A stretch of DNA of 64,000 nt, taken from assembly GCF_026340975.1 (NCBI RefSeq), contig NZ_JAPEOS010000002.1:2415001-2479000 (forward strand), in the 5' to 3' direction. Of the stretch, positions 42,372 to 51,281 are shown one piece after another. This stretch comes from Streptomyces sp. NBC_01214 (GTDB lineage Bacteria > Actinomycetota > Actinomycetes > Streptomycetales > Streptomycetaceae). Numbering within the stretch: the first letter of the stretch is position 1; every line of letters begins with the position of its first letter. A program made the position numbers and the translations under genes. The notes below the pieces were generated by a model, which had not been told where the DNA came from, did not search any database, and saw only the letters and a program-made list of their open reading frames with translations.

Positions 42372-43431
42372 GGGGTCCTTGCGATGGCGCAGAACGCCGA
42401 TCGGGCGAGTCGGTGCAAGAGGCAGGTTGGTCACGCTCCCCTGGGTGGAGGAATGGTGGGACGACGACCATAGAGGGAACGTTTGAAAAGTCCAGCGAAA
42501 AGCCACTGGATTCGCACACGGAGAACAACTCCCGCGGCGGTGCGGCTGGCTTAGGGGCCATCCGAGGTACCGGTTGCTCTCGAGGGTCTGTGGCTCACTG
42601 AGTGATCACTGCGCCCAACCGGACCATTCAGCCCTGAGGTGGAAGGCATCCCGTTCGGGCTGTGGCGTGGTGTTGGCTTCCTGAAAACGGTCTTGGGCGC
42701 CGTGGCGCTCCCGTAACAGAGCGGGGTTAGGGATTTCGAGATCGAAGCTGTGCCATCGGACGGCAAATACCTTTCGACTAGGGGGGGGAGGGAGTGGCGC
42801 GGTGGAGCTTCGATCATCTATGCGATCCCCGGTTTCCGAAACCGGGGATCTCCAGCTATATTCCACCGTGGATCGGCCGCAAAGTCGGCTAAATTGACCA
42901 ACCGTCAGTCTTGGGCGGTTGGCTGCAGGCTGATGGGTGACGTGGATCAGTTCCCTGTAGTTCGCTACTTGGGGTGATCGGCACGCATGAGGTCGGGCTC
43001 CGGCTGAATGGCCGCCCGGCGGGTCTTCGTCTGCCGCTGGTACAGCAGTTGCACCCATCCTGACCAGCGGGGACGGCCGTCCGTACGACTCGCTGGAGGG
43101 GACTGGTCCGGAAATAGTTCGGATCTTGGTTCGCGGGTTCCTGGGGCGGCGGGGCGGGGTGTGCGCCGCACATGAGCGGCGCGAGACCGTCTCCGCCCAA
43201 GGGGAGGCGTTCGGTGCACTGGCTGTCGGTCAGGACGCGCCAGGTCGTGTCGGGCGAGCTTGACGGCGGAGACGAGGGGGATCTCGGCCGGCAGGGGGAC
43301 GGTGCCGGGCGCCGGCCTCATTGGGCGACATGCTTGCGATGTGTGATGCAAGCCATATGGGGTTCCTGTCAGCAATCGGGGTGCTGTTCCGCTCAAGTCA
43401 CCGAGAGCAAGCGAACCGACAGGAGCATCAC
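42372..43431. other. Decayed flank of the integrated element
   Basis: About 1.06 kb with lower GC than the surroundings and no frame with good coding character. It contains a 27-base inverted repeat at 42824-42850, a run of nine G near 42780, and on the minus strand an open stretch near 42606-42770 with mixed codon use that may be the tail of a lost gene. No copy of the tRNA 3' end was found here, so the far attachment site is either lost or lies elsewhere. Confidence 0.55.
42824..42850. repeat. 27-bp inverted repeat (12-bp arms)
   Basis: gatccccggttt and aaaccggggatc are exact reverse complements around ccg. No T-run follows, so an operator or the end of a lost element is as likely as a terminator. 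It lies in the decayed region behind the excisionase gene. Confidence 0.85.
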
Positions 43432-44631
43432 ATGAAGCACCGCATCGTTGTTCTGGGCGCCGGCTATGCCGGGGCCTACGTGGCCGGGACTCTGGCTCGT
43501 CGGCTGTCCCCGGCGGATACCGAGATCACCGTGGTCAACGCCGAGCCGGAGTTCGTCCAGCGGCTGCGGCTGCACCAGCTCGCGGCCGGCCAGGAGATCG
43601 AGGCTCCGAAGCTCGCCGATGTCTTCGCGGGCACGGGGATACGGCTGCGCCTGGCCCGTGTCACCGCCGTCGATCCCGAGCGCCAGGTCGTCGCCGTGGC
43701 CGACGCCGACGGTGGCGGCGAGCTCGGCTACGACACGCTGCTCTACGCGCTCGGCAGCCACGTCGCCGACCACGGCGTCCCCGGCGTGGCCGAGCACGCC
43801 TTCCACGTCACCAGTCGTCCGGCGGCGCTGCGCCTGCGCGAGCGCCTGGACAGCCTGGGCGGGCGGGGCGAGGGCGGTCGTGTGCTGGTCGTCGGCGACG
43901 GGTTGACCGGCATCGAGACCGCCACCGAGATCGCCGAGTCCCGGCCCGGCCTGTCGGTGTCCCTGGTCGCCCGCGGCGAGCTGGGCGCCCCGCTCTCCGC
44001 CGGGGCACGCAGCCACCTGCGCCAGGCCTGCGACCGGCTGGGCATCACCGTCCTGGAGCACACCAGCGTCGAAGCTGTCGAAGCGACTCGGGTGCTGTGC
44101 GCCGACGGGAGCCCCCTGGCGTCTGACGCGACCGTGTGGACGGCCGGGTTCGCGGTCGACCCCATCGCCGCCGCAGCCGGGTTGGAGGTCACCGACGACG
44201 GTCGGATCGTCGTCGATCGCACCATGCGGTCGCTCTCGCACCCGAACGTCTACGCCGCCGGCGACAGCGTCTACACCATCGGCGACAACGGCCGGCCGCT
44301 GCCGATGTCCTGTGCATCGGCCGGCTTCACCGGCATGCAGGCCATGAAGGCCATCGTGGGATGCCTGACCGGCAGCAAGACGGCGAACGTCAAGCTGAGC
44401 TACCCGGGCAACCACATCAGCCTCGGGCGGCGCGACGGGATCCTGCAGATGGTCGACCATGAAGCGCAGGCAAAGCCGAAGTACATGGGCGGCCGGAAGG
44501 CCGCGCGGATCAAGGCGGCCATCCTCAAGATGTCGCTGTGGACCACCTCGCACCCGACGTTCGGGCTGCCCATGCGCAAGCGCCGCCTGGCCGCCGCGCC
44601 GGATGGGGCCGCCGCAAGGGTGGCCGCATAG
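43432..44631 (+). CDS. FAD-dependent NAD(P)H oxidoreductase, NDH-2-like
   Basis: A 399-residue pyridine nucleotide-disulphide oxidoreductase-fold protein. The FAD motif is VVLGAGYAGAYVAG, the second dinucleotide motif VLVVGDGLTGIETATEIAE, and the C-terminal FAD motif NVYAAGDSVY. No redox-active Cys pair. The closest class is type II NADH dehydrogenase. The ATG at 43432 follows AGGAG. It is followed by an ECF41/SigJ-type sigma factor 19 bases away; oxidoreductases and carboxymuconolactone-type genes are typical neighbours and targets of that sigma group. Confidence 0.88.
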   Translation: MKHRIVVLGAGYAGAYVAGTLARRLSPADTEITVVNAEPEFVQRLRLHQLAAGQEIEAPKLADVFAGTGIRLRLARVTAVDPERQVVAVADADGGGELGYDTLLYALGSHVADHGVPGVAEHAFHVTSRPAALRLRERLDSLGGRGEGGRVLVVGDGLTGIETATEIAESRPGLSVSLVARGELGAPLSAGARSHLRQACDRLGITVLEHTSVEAVEATRVLCADGSPLASDATVWTAGFAVDPIAAAAGLEVTDDGRIVVDRTMRSLSHPNVYAAGDSVYTIGDNGRPLPMSCASAGFTGMQAMKAIVGCLTGSKTANVKLSYPGNHISLGRRDGILQMVDHEAQAKPKYMGGRKAARIKAAILKMSLWTTSHPTFGLPMRKRRLAAAPDGAAARVAA

Positions 44632-44650
44632 CCCGCCTAGGGTAATCCCC

Positions 44651-45601
44651 GTGGACAGCACTGACATTGACCGCTTCGACACCTGCCGGTTCGAGGCCAG
44701 CCGCAGTCGGCTGGCCTCGCTGGCGTACCGGCTGCTGGGATCCGCCGCCGACGCCGAAGACGCCGTACAGGACGCGTTCTTGCACTGGCAGGCCGCCGAC
44801 CGGCAGCGGATCAGGGTGCCGGAAGCATGGCTGACCAAGGTCGTCACCAACCTGTGCCTCGACCGGCTCCGCTCGGCACAGGCCCGCCGCGAACGCACCG
44901 TGGGCGCCTGGCTGCCCGAACCGCTCCTCGACGGCGACCCGATGCTCGGCCCGGCCGACACGTTCGAACAGCGCGAAACCGTCTCCCTCGCCGTGCTCAC
45001 TCTCATGGAACGCCTGTCACCCTTCGAGAGGGCCGTCTACATCCTGCGCGAGGCGTTCTCCTACGGCCACGCCGAGATCGCCGAGATCCTCGACATCACC
45101 GAGTCCGCAAGCCAGCAGCACCTCCACCGGGCCCGGCGCCACATCACCACGGCGCGCCGCAGCGGTGAACTCGACCCGGCAGCCGCCCGCAGGATCGTCG
45201 AGGAATTCCTCGCCGCCGCCTCCTCGGGCCGCACCGAACGGCTGGTGGCGCTGCTCACCCACGACGCCTCCGCGATCTCCGACGGCGCCGGCCTGACCAA
45301 GAAGCTGCTGCAGTACGACACTCCGGAGCGCATCGCCGCCATCGCGCGGGCCGGCTTCAAGTCCACGCCCGCGAAGCAGCGACTCGCCGGAGGGGTCTCC
45401 GAGGTCCACTTCGCGCTCGTCAATGGCGCCCCCGCCCTCCTCTTCGTGCCCGGCGGCAAGGTCGTCGGCGCGGTGACGTTCGACATCACAGACGGCAAGA
45501 TCGCAACCGTGCGCGGCATCGCCGCCCCTGCCCGCCTCCTCCGCCTCGCCGACGCCTGGCGGCAGCACGAACCGGACGCGCCGCTCATCGCCGAGTGGTG
45601 A
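44651..45601 (+). CDS. sigJ: ECF sigma factor, ECF41/SigJ type
   Basis: A 316-residue sigma factor. Region 2 is YRLLGSAADAEDAVQDAFL, region 4 HAEIAEILDITESASQQHLHRARRHI (helix-turn-helix), and the last ~110 residues form a SnoaL-like domain (AARRIVEEFLAAASSGRTERL... GKVVGAVTFDITDGKI) that in ECF41 proteins replaces an anti-sigma factor. The GTG start lies 19 bases after the oxidoreductase gene. The symbol follows the M. tuberculosis relative and is approximate. Confidence 0.88.
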   Translation: MDSTDIDRFDTCRFEASRSRLASLAYRLLGSAADAEDAVQDAFLHWQAADRQRIRVPEAWLTKVVTNLCLDRLRSAQARRERTVGAWLPEPLLDGDPMLGPADTFEQRETVSLAVLTLMERLSPFERAVYILREAFSYGHAEIAEILDITESASQQHLHRARRHITTARRSGELDPAAARRIVEEFLAAASSGRTERLVALLTHDASAISDGAGLTKKLLQYDTPERIAAIARAGFKSTPAKQRLAGGVSEVHFALVNGAPALLFVPGGKVVGAVTFDITDGKIATVRGIAAPARLLRLADAWRQHEPDAPLIAEW

Positions 45602-45676
45602 CCGGGCGCCGACCGAGGCCAGGCGCGGCACCCGCGCCGCGTTGAACCGTTTCCGGGTTCCCAGGCCGGTCGGGGT

Positions 45677-47161
45677 TCAAGCCGGGTACGGATTCCGTGA
45701 CGCCGTGGCCGGGGCCCCGGCCCCCCTCACCCTGGCTCGCCGCCGGACCCAGGTCATCACGAGGACGAGGGCCGCTGCTGCGCCGTACGCGATGTTGCTC
45801 AGCGACGGCTGGAAGTGGAGCGTCGGGGCGAGGACGTAGACGGCGGCGCCTGCGAGGGGGATGCCGAGCCATTCCCAGCGTCCGTCCAGGGCGACGAGTG
45901 CGATGAGGAGCAGCGCGTACCAGGAGTAGCCGGGGGTGAGGAGGACGAAGGACCAGCCGGTGACCAGGAGGGCGCCGCTCCAGGGGCGTCGCGGGTCTCC
46001 GCGCCACATCACGTACAGGGACACTGCCGCGACGATGACGAGCAGTACGGGGAAGGCCCAGGTGTCCGGCAGGACCAGGCGCAGGAGCGAGTAGCGGGAT
46101 CCGGCCGAGGCGTCGTCGTAGCCCTCCTCCTCGACGTAGCCGCCGAGGTAGCCGAAGACCGAGCCGTGCGAGAGGAGGACGTACGGGAGGTAGGTGAGTA
46201 CGACGAAGGCGGTGGCGGGCAGGAGGACGGCGGCCGCGTCGCGGACGCGGCGGATCCCTGACAGGGCGCCGGGGAGGACGACGGCAGGCATGAGCTTCGT
46301 GGCGATGGCGGCGCCGATCAGCACTCCGCCTGCTGCCCGCCGGGTCAGGTTCCGGGAGGCGACGAGGCCGAGTCCGGTGACCGCGAGGAGTACGCCCAGG
46401 ACGTCGGCGTGGGCGTTGTTGACGGCCTCGATTGGGACGGCAGGGCACCAGGCCCAGTACGCGGCTTTGCGGAGGTCGTCGCCGCGCCGTCGCAGGATCA
46501 GGAGGAGCGCGCCGGTGACGCCGAGGGAGATCAGGGCGGCGCCGATCTGGAGCGGCTTGTGGCGGGAGTCGGCGGGGGAGAGGCGGTCGACGGCGATGAA
46601 GTACGCCTCGGCGACGGGCGGATAGATGGTGTGGACGGCGGGCCTGTTGAGGCGGGTGCAGTGGGGTGTGCTGCCGGTGTGGGGGATCGGGGCGAGGTCG
46701 GGGCCCGTGCAGGCGGCGCCGGTGGGGAAGAGCCAGGGGTCGCGGAGCCGGGCGAGCGCCGGGTCCTGCGGGGCGTGGTCGTACGGGGAGAGGCCGGCGG
46801 ACTGGACGCGGCCGTCCCAGGCGTAGCGGTAGGAGTCGGTGCTGGTCCGCGGCGGCCCCATCAGCCCGGTCAGCGTGACGGCGACGGCCCCCGCGGCGAT
46901 CAGCCACGCGGCGTGGCGGGCCGGGACCCGGCGCAGCGCCAGCAGCGCGACGGTGAAGAGCACCCAGCAGGCCGCGTACCACCAGAACAGGCCGACGGGG
47001 TCGCTGAAGTAGCCCCCGTACACGACGGTGCGGGCGAGGAGCGTCGTGAGTGCGGCAAGGGCGAGGGCGGTGGTCACCAGCGCGGTGCGAGGAGTGAGGG
47101 CGGTAAGGGCTTTCACCTGCGGAATCGTTCCAGGGATCGGCTCTCCCGTGGGCCGTGCCAT
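45677..47161 (-). CDS. GT87-type membrane glycosyltransferase
   Basis: A 494-residue protein with about ten membrane helices. Near residue 110 a loop carries DSYRYAWDGRVQSAGLSPY, the acidic motif of actinobacterial polyprenyl-phosphomannose-dependent GT-C enzymes (GT87, MptA/B-like). It probably moves a mannose or similar sugar from a lipid carrier to an outer-surface acceptor. Start uncertain: ATG 47161 has no good ribosome-binding site, and a GTG at 47116 is possible. It is divergent from the molybdenum oxidoreductase gene. Confidence 0.82.
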   Translation of the reverse strand: MARPTGEPIPGTIPQVKALTALTPRTALVTTALALAALTTLLARTVVYGGYFSDPVGLFWWYAACWVLFTVALLALRRVPARHAAWLIAAGAVAVTLTGLMGPPRTSTDSYRYAWDGRVQSAGLSPYDHAPQDPALARLRDPWLFPTGAACTGPDLAPIPHTGSTPHCTRLNRPAVHTIYPPVAEAYFIAVDRLSPADSRHKPLQIGAALISLGVTGALLLILRRRGDDLRKAAYWAWCPAVPIEAVNNAHADVLGVLLAVTGLGLVASRNLTRRAAGGVLIGAAIATKLMPAVVLPGALSGIRRVRDAAAVLLPATAFVVLTYLPYVLLSHGSVFGYLGGYVEEEGYDDASAGSRYSLLRLVLPDTWAFPVLLVIVAAVSLYVMWRGDPRRPWSGALLVTGWSFVLLTPGYSWYALLLIALVALDGRWEWLGIPLAGAAVYVLAPTLHFQPSLSNIAYGAAAALVLVMTWVRRRARVRGAGAPATASRNPYPA

Positions 47162-47230
47162 CTCGGATGTCCGTGTTTCGTAAGGTGTTCCGCCAGCCTG
47201 CTCGGGCCTCGTCGGGGGTGTGATGGGGGC

Positions 47231-48373
47231 ATGCGTTTCACCCTGCCCTCCGGACCGCCCGTCACCTTCAAGGCGCGCCTGCACGATGCCCGTACCGCGA
47301 CCGCCATCGGCCGCTGGCTCGGCCTGGCCATGGCCGTCTGCTTCGCGACCGGTGTGCTGAGCCACTACCTCCAGCACCCGCCCGGATGGCTGGCCGATTC
47401 GCTGCCGAGCCGCCCGTACTGGGGTTACCGGCTCACCCAGGGTCTGCACGTGGCGTCCGGCATCGCGGCGATCCCGTTGCTGCTGGCGAAGCTGTGGGCG
47501 GTCTATCCGCGGCTGTTCGCCTGGCCTCCGGTGCGATCGGTCCTTCATACGCTGGAGCGGATCTCGGTGGCGATCCTGGTCGCGGCCGGACTGTTCGAGC
47601 TGTTCACCGGGCTGCTGAACACCTTCCAGTGGTACCCGTGGCCCTTCAACTTCGTTCCCGTGCACTACGCGGTCGCCTGGCTCCTGCTGGGATCGCTCCT
47701 GCTGCACGTCGCCGTGCAATGGCCGAAGATCCGCGACCACTTCACGCTCCGTTCCCCCGGAACCCTGACCCTGCCCGAGGCCGACGGGCCCGACCGCCGG
47801 CAGTTCCTCCTCGGCGTCACAGCCGCGGTCGGAGCAGTCACGCTCACCACGGTCGGACAGTCCGTCACCGCACTCGGCCCGCTGGAACTGTTCGGCCCGC
47901 GCAGCCCCGCCCACGGGGCCCAAGGGCTCCCCGTGAACCGAACGGCTGCTGCCGCGCGCGTCTCCGAGGCCTCCTTGGCCGACTGGCGGCTGACCGTGGA
48001 CGGGCCGCGTCCTTACAGCCTCACGTTGGAGGAGTTGCGCGCCCTGCCGCAGCATGACGTCACCCTGCCCATCGCCTGCGTCGAGGGCTGGAGCAAGTCC
48101 GCGCACTGGACAGGGGTACGCGTAAGGGACCTGCTGGAGCGGGCGGGTGCCGGCCCGGACGCACGGGCCCGGGTGGTTTCCCTCGAAGCGGCGGGCGCCT
48201 ACCGGGTGATGGAGATGGGACGCCTCTACGCGCAGGACCCGCTCACGCTGCTCGCGCTTCGGCTGAACGGTGAGGTGCTGTCCCTGGACCATGGCTACCC
48301 GGCGCGGATCATCGCCCCGAACCGGCCCGGTGTCCTGCAGACCAAGTGGGTCGGCCGACTGGAGGTGGCGTGA
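47231..48373 (+). CDS. Membrane-anchored molybdopterin-dependent oxidoreductase
   Basis: A 380-residue fusion. The first ~190 residues hold four or five helices with conserved His (cytochrome b561-like), then the RRQFLLG segment near residue 195 resembles a twin-arginine-like anchor. The C-terminal ~150 residues are a sulfite-oxidase-fold molybdopterin domain with the Mo-ligand Cys in IACVEGWSKSAHWTGV. It would pass electrons between the quinone pool and an unknown substrate outside the membrane. The ATG start has weak ribosome-binding sequence. It overlaps the next gene by one base. Confidence 0.85.
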   Translation: MRFTLPSGPPVTFKARLHDARTATAIGRWLGLAMAVCFATGVLSHYLQHPPGWLADSLPSRPYWGYRLTQGLHVASGIAAIPLLLAKLWAVYPRLFAWPPVRSVLHTLERISVAILVAAGLFELFTGLLNTFQWYPWPFNFVPVHYAVAWLLLGSLLLHVAVQWPKIRDHFTLRSPGTLTLPEADGPDRRQFLLGVTAAVGAVTLTTVGQSVTALGPLELFGPRSPAHGAQGLPVNRTAAAARVSEASLADWRLTVDGPRPYSLTLEELRALPQHDVTLPIACVEGWSKSAHWTGVRVRDLLERAGAGPDARARVVSLEAAGAYRVMEMGRLYAQDPLTLLALRLNGEVLSLDHGYPARIIAPNRPGVLQTKWVGRLEVA

Positions 48374-48786
48374 TGAACTTTCGATACGTGATGGGCGGAT
48401 CGGGGCTGGTGTGCGCGGCCTGGGGCGGGTGGCTGTTCCTCCAGCAGCCCGAGCCGTGGCGGATCGCCGCCTGGCTCGGGGGAGCGGTCGTGGTGCACGA
48501 CGGGTTCGTCGCGCCCGTCGTGATGGCGATCGCCGCCCTCGTCGCGGTGGCGGGCCTGCGCCTGCACGGGGTAATGCGCGGAGCCCTGATCGTCGCGGGC
48601 TCCCTGACCGTGATCGCCCTTCCTCCGCTGCTGCGTCCGGCGGGCGTGGCCAACCCCACCGTCCTGCCGCTCGACTACCTGCGCAACTGGCTGCTCGCCC
48701 TGGCCGCCATCGCGCTGTTCACCCTCGCGTACGTCGGCGTGCGTGCCGTGGCGCGCCGTGTGGACCGGGAGAGCCGTCGGGCCTGA
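48373..48786 (+). CDS. Small four-helix membrane protein
   Basis: A 137-residue protein with four hydrophobic helices and a basic tail (RRVDRESRRA). The ATG shares a base with the stop of the molybdenum oxidoreductase gene (a GTG three bases earlier is in frame). No family recognised. The coupling suggests a subunit or accessory of that oxidoreductase. Confidence 0.75.
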   Translation: MNFRYVMGGSGLVCAAWGGWLFLQQPEPWRIAAWLGGAVVVHDGFVAPVVMAIAALVAVAGLRLHGVMRGALIVAGSLTVIALPPLLRPAGVANPTVLPLDYLRNWLLALAAIALFTLAYVGVRAVARRVDRESRRA

Positions 48787-48829
48787 TCGGAGCGGTGCCG
48801 CGGAAAGCCGCCGGGTACGCGCATTGTTC

Positions 48830-48845
48830 TTGAATGGTCGTTCAT
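48830..48845. promoter_or_regulatory. Candidate TetR operator upstream of the TetR gene
   Basis: TTGAATGGTCGTTCAT contains a partial palindrome (TGAA/TTCA around tggtcg) and lies 14-29 bases before the TetR start. A related 16-mer stands before the next gene at 49497. Together they suggest autoregulation and control of the downstream gene. Confidence 0.5.
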
Positions 48846-48858
48846 GTATTTTCTTCTC

Positions 48859-49443
48859 ATGCCCAGACCGCGAGAGTTCGAGCCCGACGCCGTTCTGAAC
48901 GTGGCCATGCTGCGGTTCTGGGAGCGCGGGTACCGGGCGGTGTCCGTCGAGGATCTGGTGAAGGCGACCGGAGTTAAGCCCGGCAGCCTCTACAGCGCCT
49001 TCCCGGGCGGCAAGCGCGCGCTGTTCCTGAAGTCGCTGGAGCGGTACTCGCGGCTGGTGGTCCCCGAGAAGCTGGGCGAGCTGGAGGCCCCGGGCGCCTC
49101 GGTGGGCGAGATCCGCGGGTACTTCGACGGGTTGGTGCGTGATCTGCTCAGCCCCGAGGGCCGGCAGGGCTGCCTGCTCGTGAACACGGCGATCGAGAAC
49201 GCGGCCGAGGATGACGAGGCGGCGGCCGTCGTCCGTGGCCACCTGGCCCGGCTGGAGCAGTGCATGACCCACGCACTGGAGAACGCGGCCCGCAGGGGGC
49301 AGGTCCGAGCCTCCCTGGACTGCGTCGGCAGCGCCAAGCTGCTGGTCGCCACCTGTCAGGGGCTGATGGTCGTCGGGAAGGCCAACCCGGACGAGGCGCT
49401 CCTGCGTGCGATCGTCGACAACGTCTTCGCCGCTCTCGCCTGA
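48859..49443 (+). CDS. TetR-family transcriptional regulator
   Basis: A 194-residue regulator. The DNA-binding helix-turn-helix is FWERGYRAVSVEDLVKATGVKPGSLYSAF, followed by a ligand-binding helical domain with Cys in QGCLLVNTAIENA. The ATG at 48859 gives the usual MPRPREF start; an ATG at 48844 would add five residues. It lies upstream of and in line with a quinone oxidoreductase gene, and both are preceded by a similar 16-base sequence. A terminator separates the two. Confidence 0.92.
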   Translation: MPRPREFEPDAVLNVAMLRFWERGYRAVSVEDLVKATGVKPGSLYSAFPGGKRALFLKSLERYSRLVVPEKLGELEAPGASVGEIRGYFDGLVRDLLSPEGRQGCLLVNTAIENAAEDDEAAAVVRGHLARLEQCMTHALENAARRGQVRASLDCVGSAKLLVATCQGLMVVGKANPDEALLRAIVDNVFAALA

Positions 49444-49456
49444 CGGCGAGGCGTAC

Positions 49457-49484
49457 GGGCCACCGCTCGCGGTGGCCCTTTTCT
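49457..49484 (+). terminator. Terminator between TetR and quinone oxidoreductase genes
   Basis: A 10-bp stem (gggccaccgc with gcggtggccc, 49457-49478) with a very small loop, followed by ttttctt. A classic intrinsic terminator. Confidence 0.85.
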
Positions 49485-49496
49485 TCGCACCAATAG

Positions 49497-49512
49497 TTGA
49501 ATGAGTGCTCAA
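49497..49512. promoter_or_regulatory. Candidate TetR operator before quinone oxidoreductase
   Basis: TTGAATGAGTGCTCAA is similar to the sequence upstream of the TetR gene (TTGAATGGTCGTTCAT, identical in the first seven bases). It lies 16-31 bases before the oxidoreductase start, where a repressor would block transcription. Confidence 0.5.
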
Positions 49513-49527
49513 GAATGGAGTCGGTAC

Positions 49528-50508
49528 ATGAAGGCCATCGTCATCTCCGCCCACGGCGGCCCCGAGGTCCTCACCCTCACCGAACTGCCCGACCCCGTGC
49601 CCGCCGACGGCGAAGTGCTGATCCGGGTCAAGGCGTTCGGCCTCAACCACGCCGAGGCCTACATGCGCAGCGGCACCTGGGGAAAGGTCGCCGCCGTCCC
49701 CGGGATCGAGTGCGCCGGACTGGTAGAGGACGATCCGTCCGGCGAACTCCCCGTCGGGACCCGGGTGGTGGCGATCCTCGGCGGCATGGGGCGGACCCGC
49801 AACGGAAGCTACGCGGAGCTGGTGACCGTACCGGCGACCAACGTGGTCGCCGTGCGCTCCTCGCTGGACTGGGCCGACATTGCGGCGGTACCCGAGGTGT
49901 ACGCGACGGCGTGGAGCGGCCTGTTCGGCAATCTGGACCTGCGGCCGGGCGAAACCGTCGTCGTGAGGGGAGCGACCTCCTCGCTCGGCCAGGCTGCGGT
50001 CAACCTGGCGGTCGACCACGGCGCGACCGTCCTCGCCACGACCCGGGACCCGCTGCGGGCGCCCCTGCTGAAGGAGCTCGGGGCTGCCGACGTACTCATC
50101 GACGACGGCGCGCTCGCCACCCAGGTCGCGGAGCGGGAGATCGGCGTCGACGCGGTGTTCGACGTCGTCGGCAACAGCGTCCTGCGCGACTCGCTGGCCC
50201 TGGTCCGGCCGCGCGGCCGGGTCTGCCAGCTCGGCTTCCTGGGAGGATTCGAGCCCGTACGCGACTTCGACCCGATCGCCGACCTTCCCAGTGGAGTCCG
50301 GCTCAGCTTCTTCGGCAGCGCCTTCGTCCTGGGCACCCCGGCGTTCCCGCTCACCGACGTACCGCTGGACGAGATCTACGCCAAGGTCCACGCCGGTGTC
50401 CTGCGGGCCCGTCCCGCCCGGGTCTTCCGGTTCGGTGAGATCGTCGAAGCCCATCGGGTCATGGAGGCCGGAGAAGCCCTCGGGAAGATGGTCGTCACCG
50501 TCGGCTGA
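49528..50508 (+). CDS. Quinone oxidoreductase-like MDR enzyme
   Basis: A 326-residue medium-chain reductase. It has the N-terminal GroES-like fold (FGLNHAEAYMRSG) and a Rossmann domain with VVVRGATSSLGQAAVNLA for NADPH; no structural zinc cysteines, so it belongs to the zinc-free quinone oxidoreductase group. The ATG at 49528 has GGAG eight bases upstream. It is probably repressed by the adjacent TetR protein and induced by a quinone or electrophile. Confidence 0.9.
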   Translation: MKAIVISAHGGPEVLTLTELPDPVPADGEVLIRVKAFGLNHAEAYMRSGTWGKVAAVPGIECAGLVEDDPSGELPVGTRVVAILGGMGRTRNGSYAELVTVPATNVVAVRSSLDWADIAAVPEVYATAWSGLFGNLDLRPGETVVVRGATSSLGQAAVNLAVDHGATVLATTRDPLRAPLLKELGAADVLIDDGALATQVAEREIGVDAVFDVVGNSVLRDSLALVRPRGRVCQLGFLGGFEPVRDFDPIADLPSGVRLSFFGSAFVLGTPAFPLTDVPLDEIYAKVHAGVLRARPARVFRFGEIVEAHRVMEAGEALGKMVVTVG

Positions 50509-50621
50509 ACTCCCTCACCTGCGGCGGCCCGCCGAGGCGCCCTGGTCGAGGGTGAGCGCCTCAGGGGGTGGGATCCGCACTGCTGCGGATCCCACCCGGT
50601 GGTTCGCCGCTCGGCAACCGG

Positions 50622-51281
50622 TCAGCGCGTGAGGTGTACGAAGTGCCGGCCCGTCGTTTGCCAGGTGTCGTACGGGGTCCAGCCCGCGGACCTCGCCGCG
50701 GCGCACAGGGCGCGGGCGCCGAGCCGGGCCCACCAGAAGGAGGCTCCGCGGCCGCCGGTGCCGTCCTCGACGTACACCTCGACGCGTTCGTCGATGTCGG
50801 CGGCGGCGACCTCGACCAGCAGGGAACCACCGGGTGCGGTCAGTTCGGCGGCGCGGTGCAGCAGGGCTCCGGGGTCCCCGCCGATGCCGATGTTGCCGTC
50901 GATGAGCAGGACGGTGCCCCAGCTGCCTTCGCGGGGAAGCGGGTCGAACACCGACCGGCACAGGGCGCTGCCGCCCGCCCGCTCGGTACGGGCCACGGCC
51001 TCGGGGGTGACGTCGACACCGAGTGCCGTATGGCCGAGCCCGGCGAGGGCGGCGACCAGTCGGCCCGGTCCGCAGCCGATGTCGAGGACGGGCCCGGTGC
51101 ACCGGGCCAGGACGGTGTCGTCGGCCGCGTCGGGCTCGGCGCACCACCGCTCGACCTCCAGCGGCAGCAGCCAGCCGTCGCGTCGACGCAGGAACAGCGG
51201 CCCCTGCCCCGTGCGGAGGGCGACCGCGTACGGATCCGCCTGCCAGGTACGGGTGGCGGGCTCGGCGAGCTGGGCGGTCAT
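50622..51281 (-). CDS. Class I SAM-dependent methyltransferase
   Basis: A 219-residue methyltransferase. Motif I is VLDIGCGPGRLVAALA, followed by GVDVTPEAV and a LLIDGNIGIGG segment. It overlaps the upstream DUF2064 gene by ATGA and is the last gene of a three-gene minus operon (GT2, DUF2064, methyltransferase). The acceptor is unknown but is probably linked to the sugar or lipid handled by the other two enzymes. Confidence 0.88.
   Translation of the reverse strand: MTAQLAEPATRTWQADPYAVALRTGQGPLFLRRRDGWLLPLEVERWCAEPDAADDTVLARCTGPVLDIGCGPGRLVAALAGLGHTALGVDVTPEAVARTERAGGSALCRSVFDPLPREGSWGTVLLIDGNIGIGGDPGALLHRAAELTAPGGSLLVEVAAADIDERVEVYVEDGTGGRGASFWWARLGARALCAAARSAGWTPYDTWQTTGRHFVHLTR

Noticed and set aside
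42600..43431. Transposase or other gene remnants in the decayed flank
   Set aside because: Several open stretches exist on both strands, but none shows a recognisable domain or catalytic motif.
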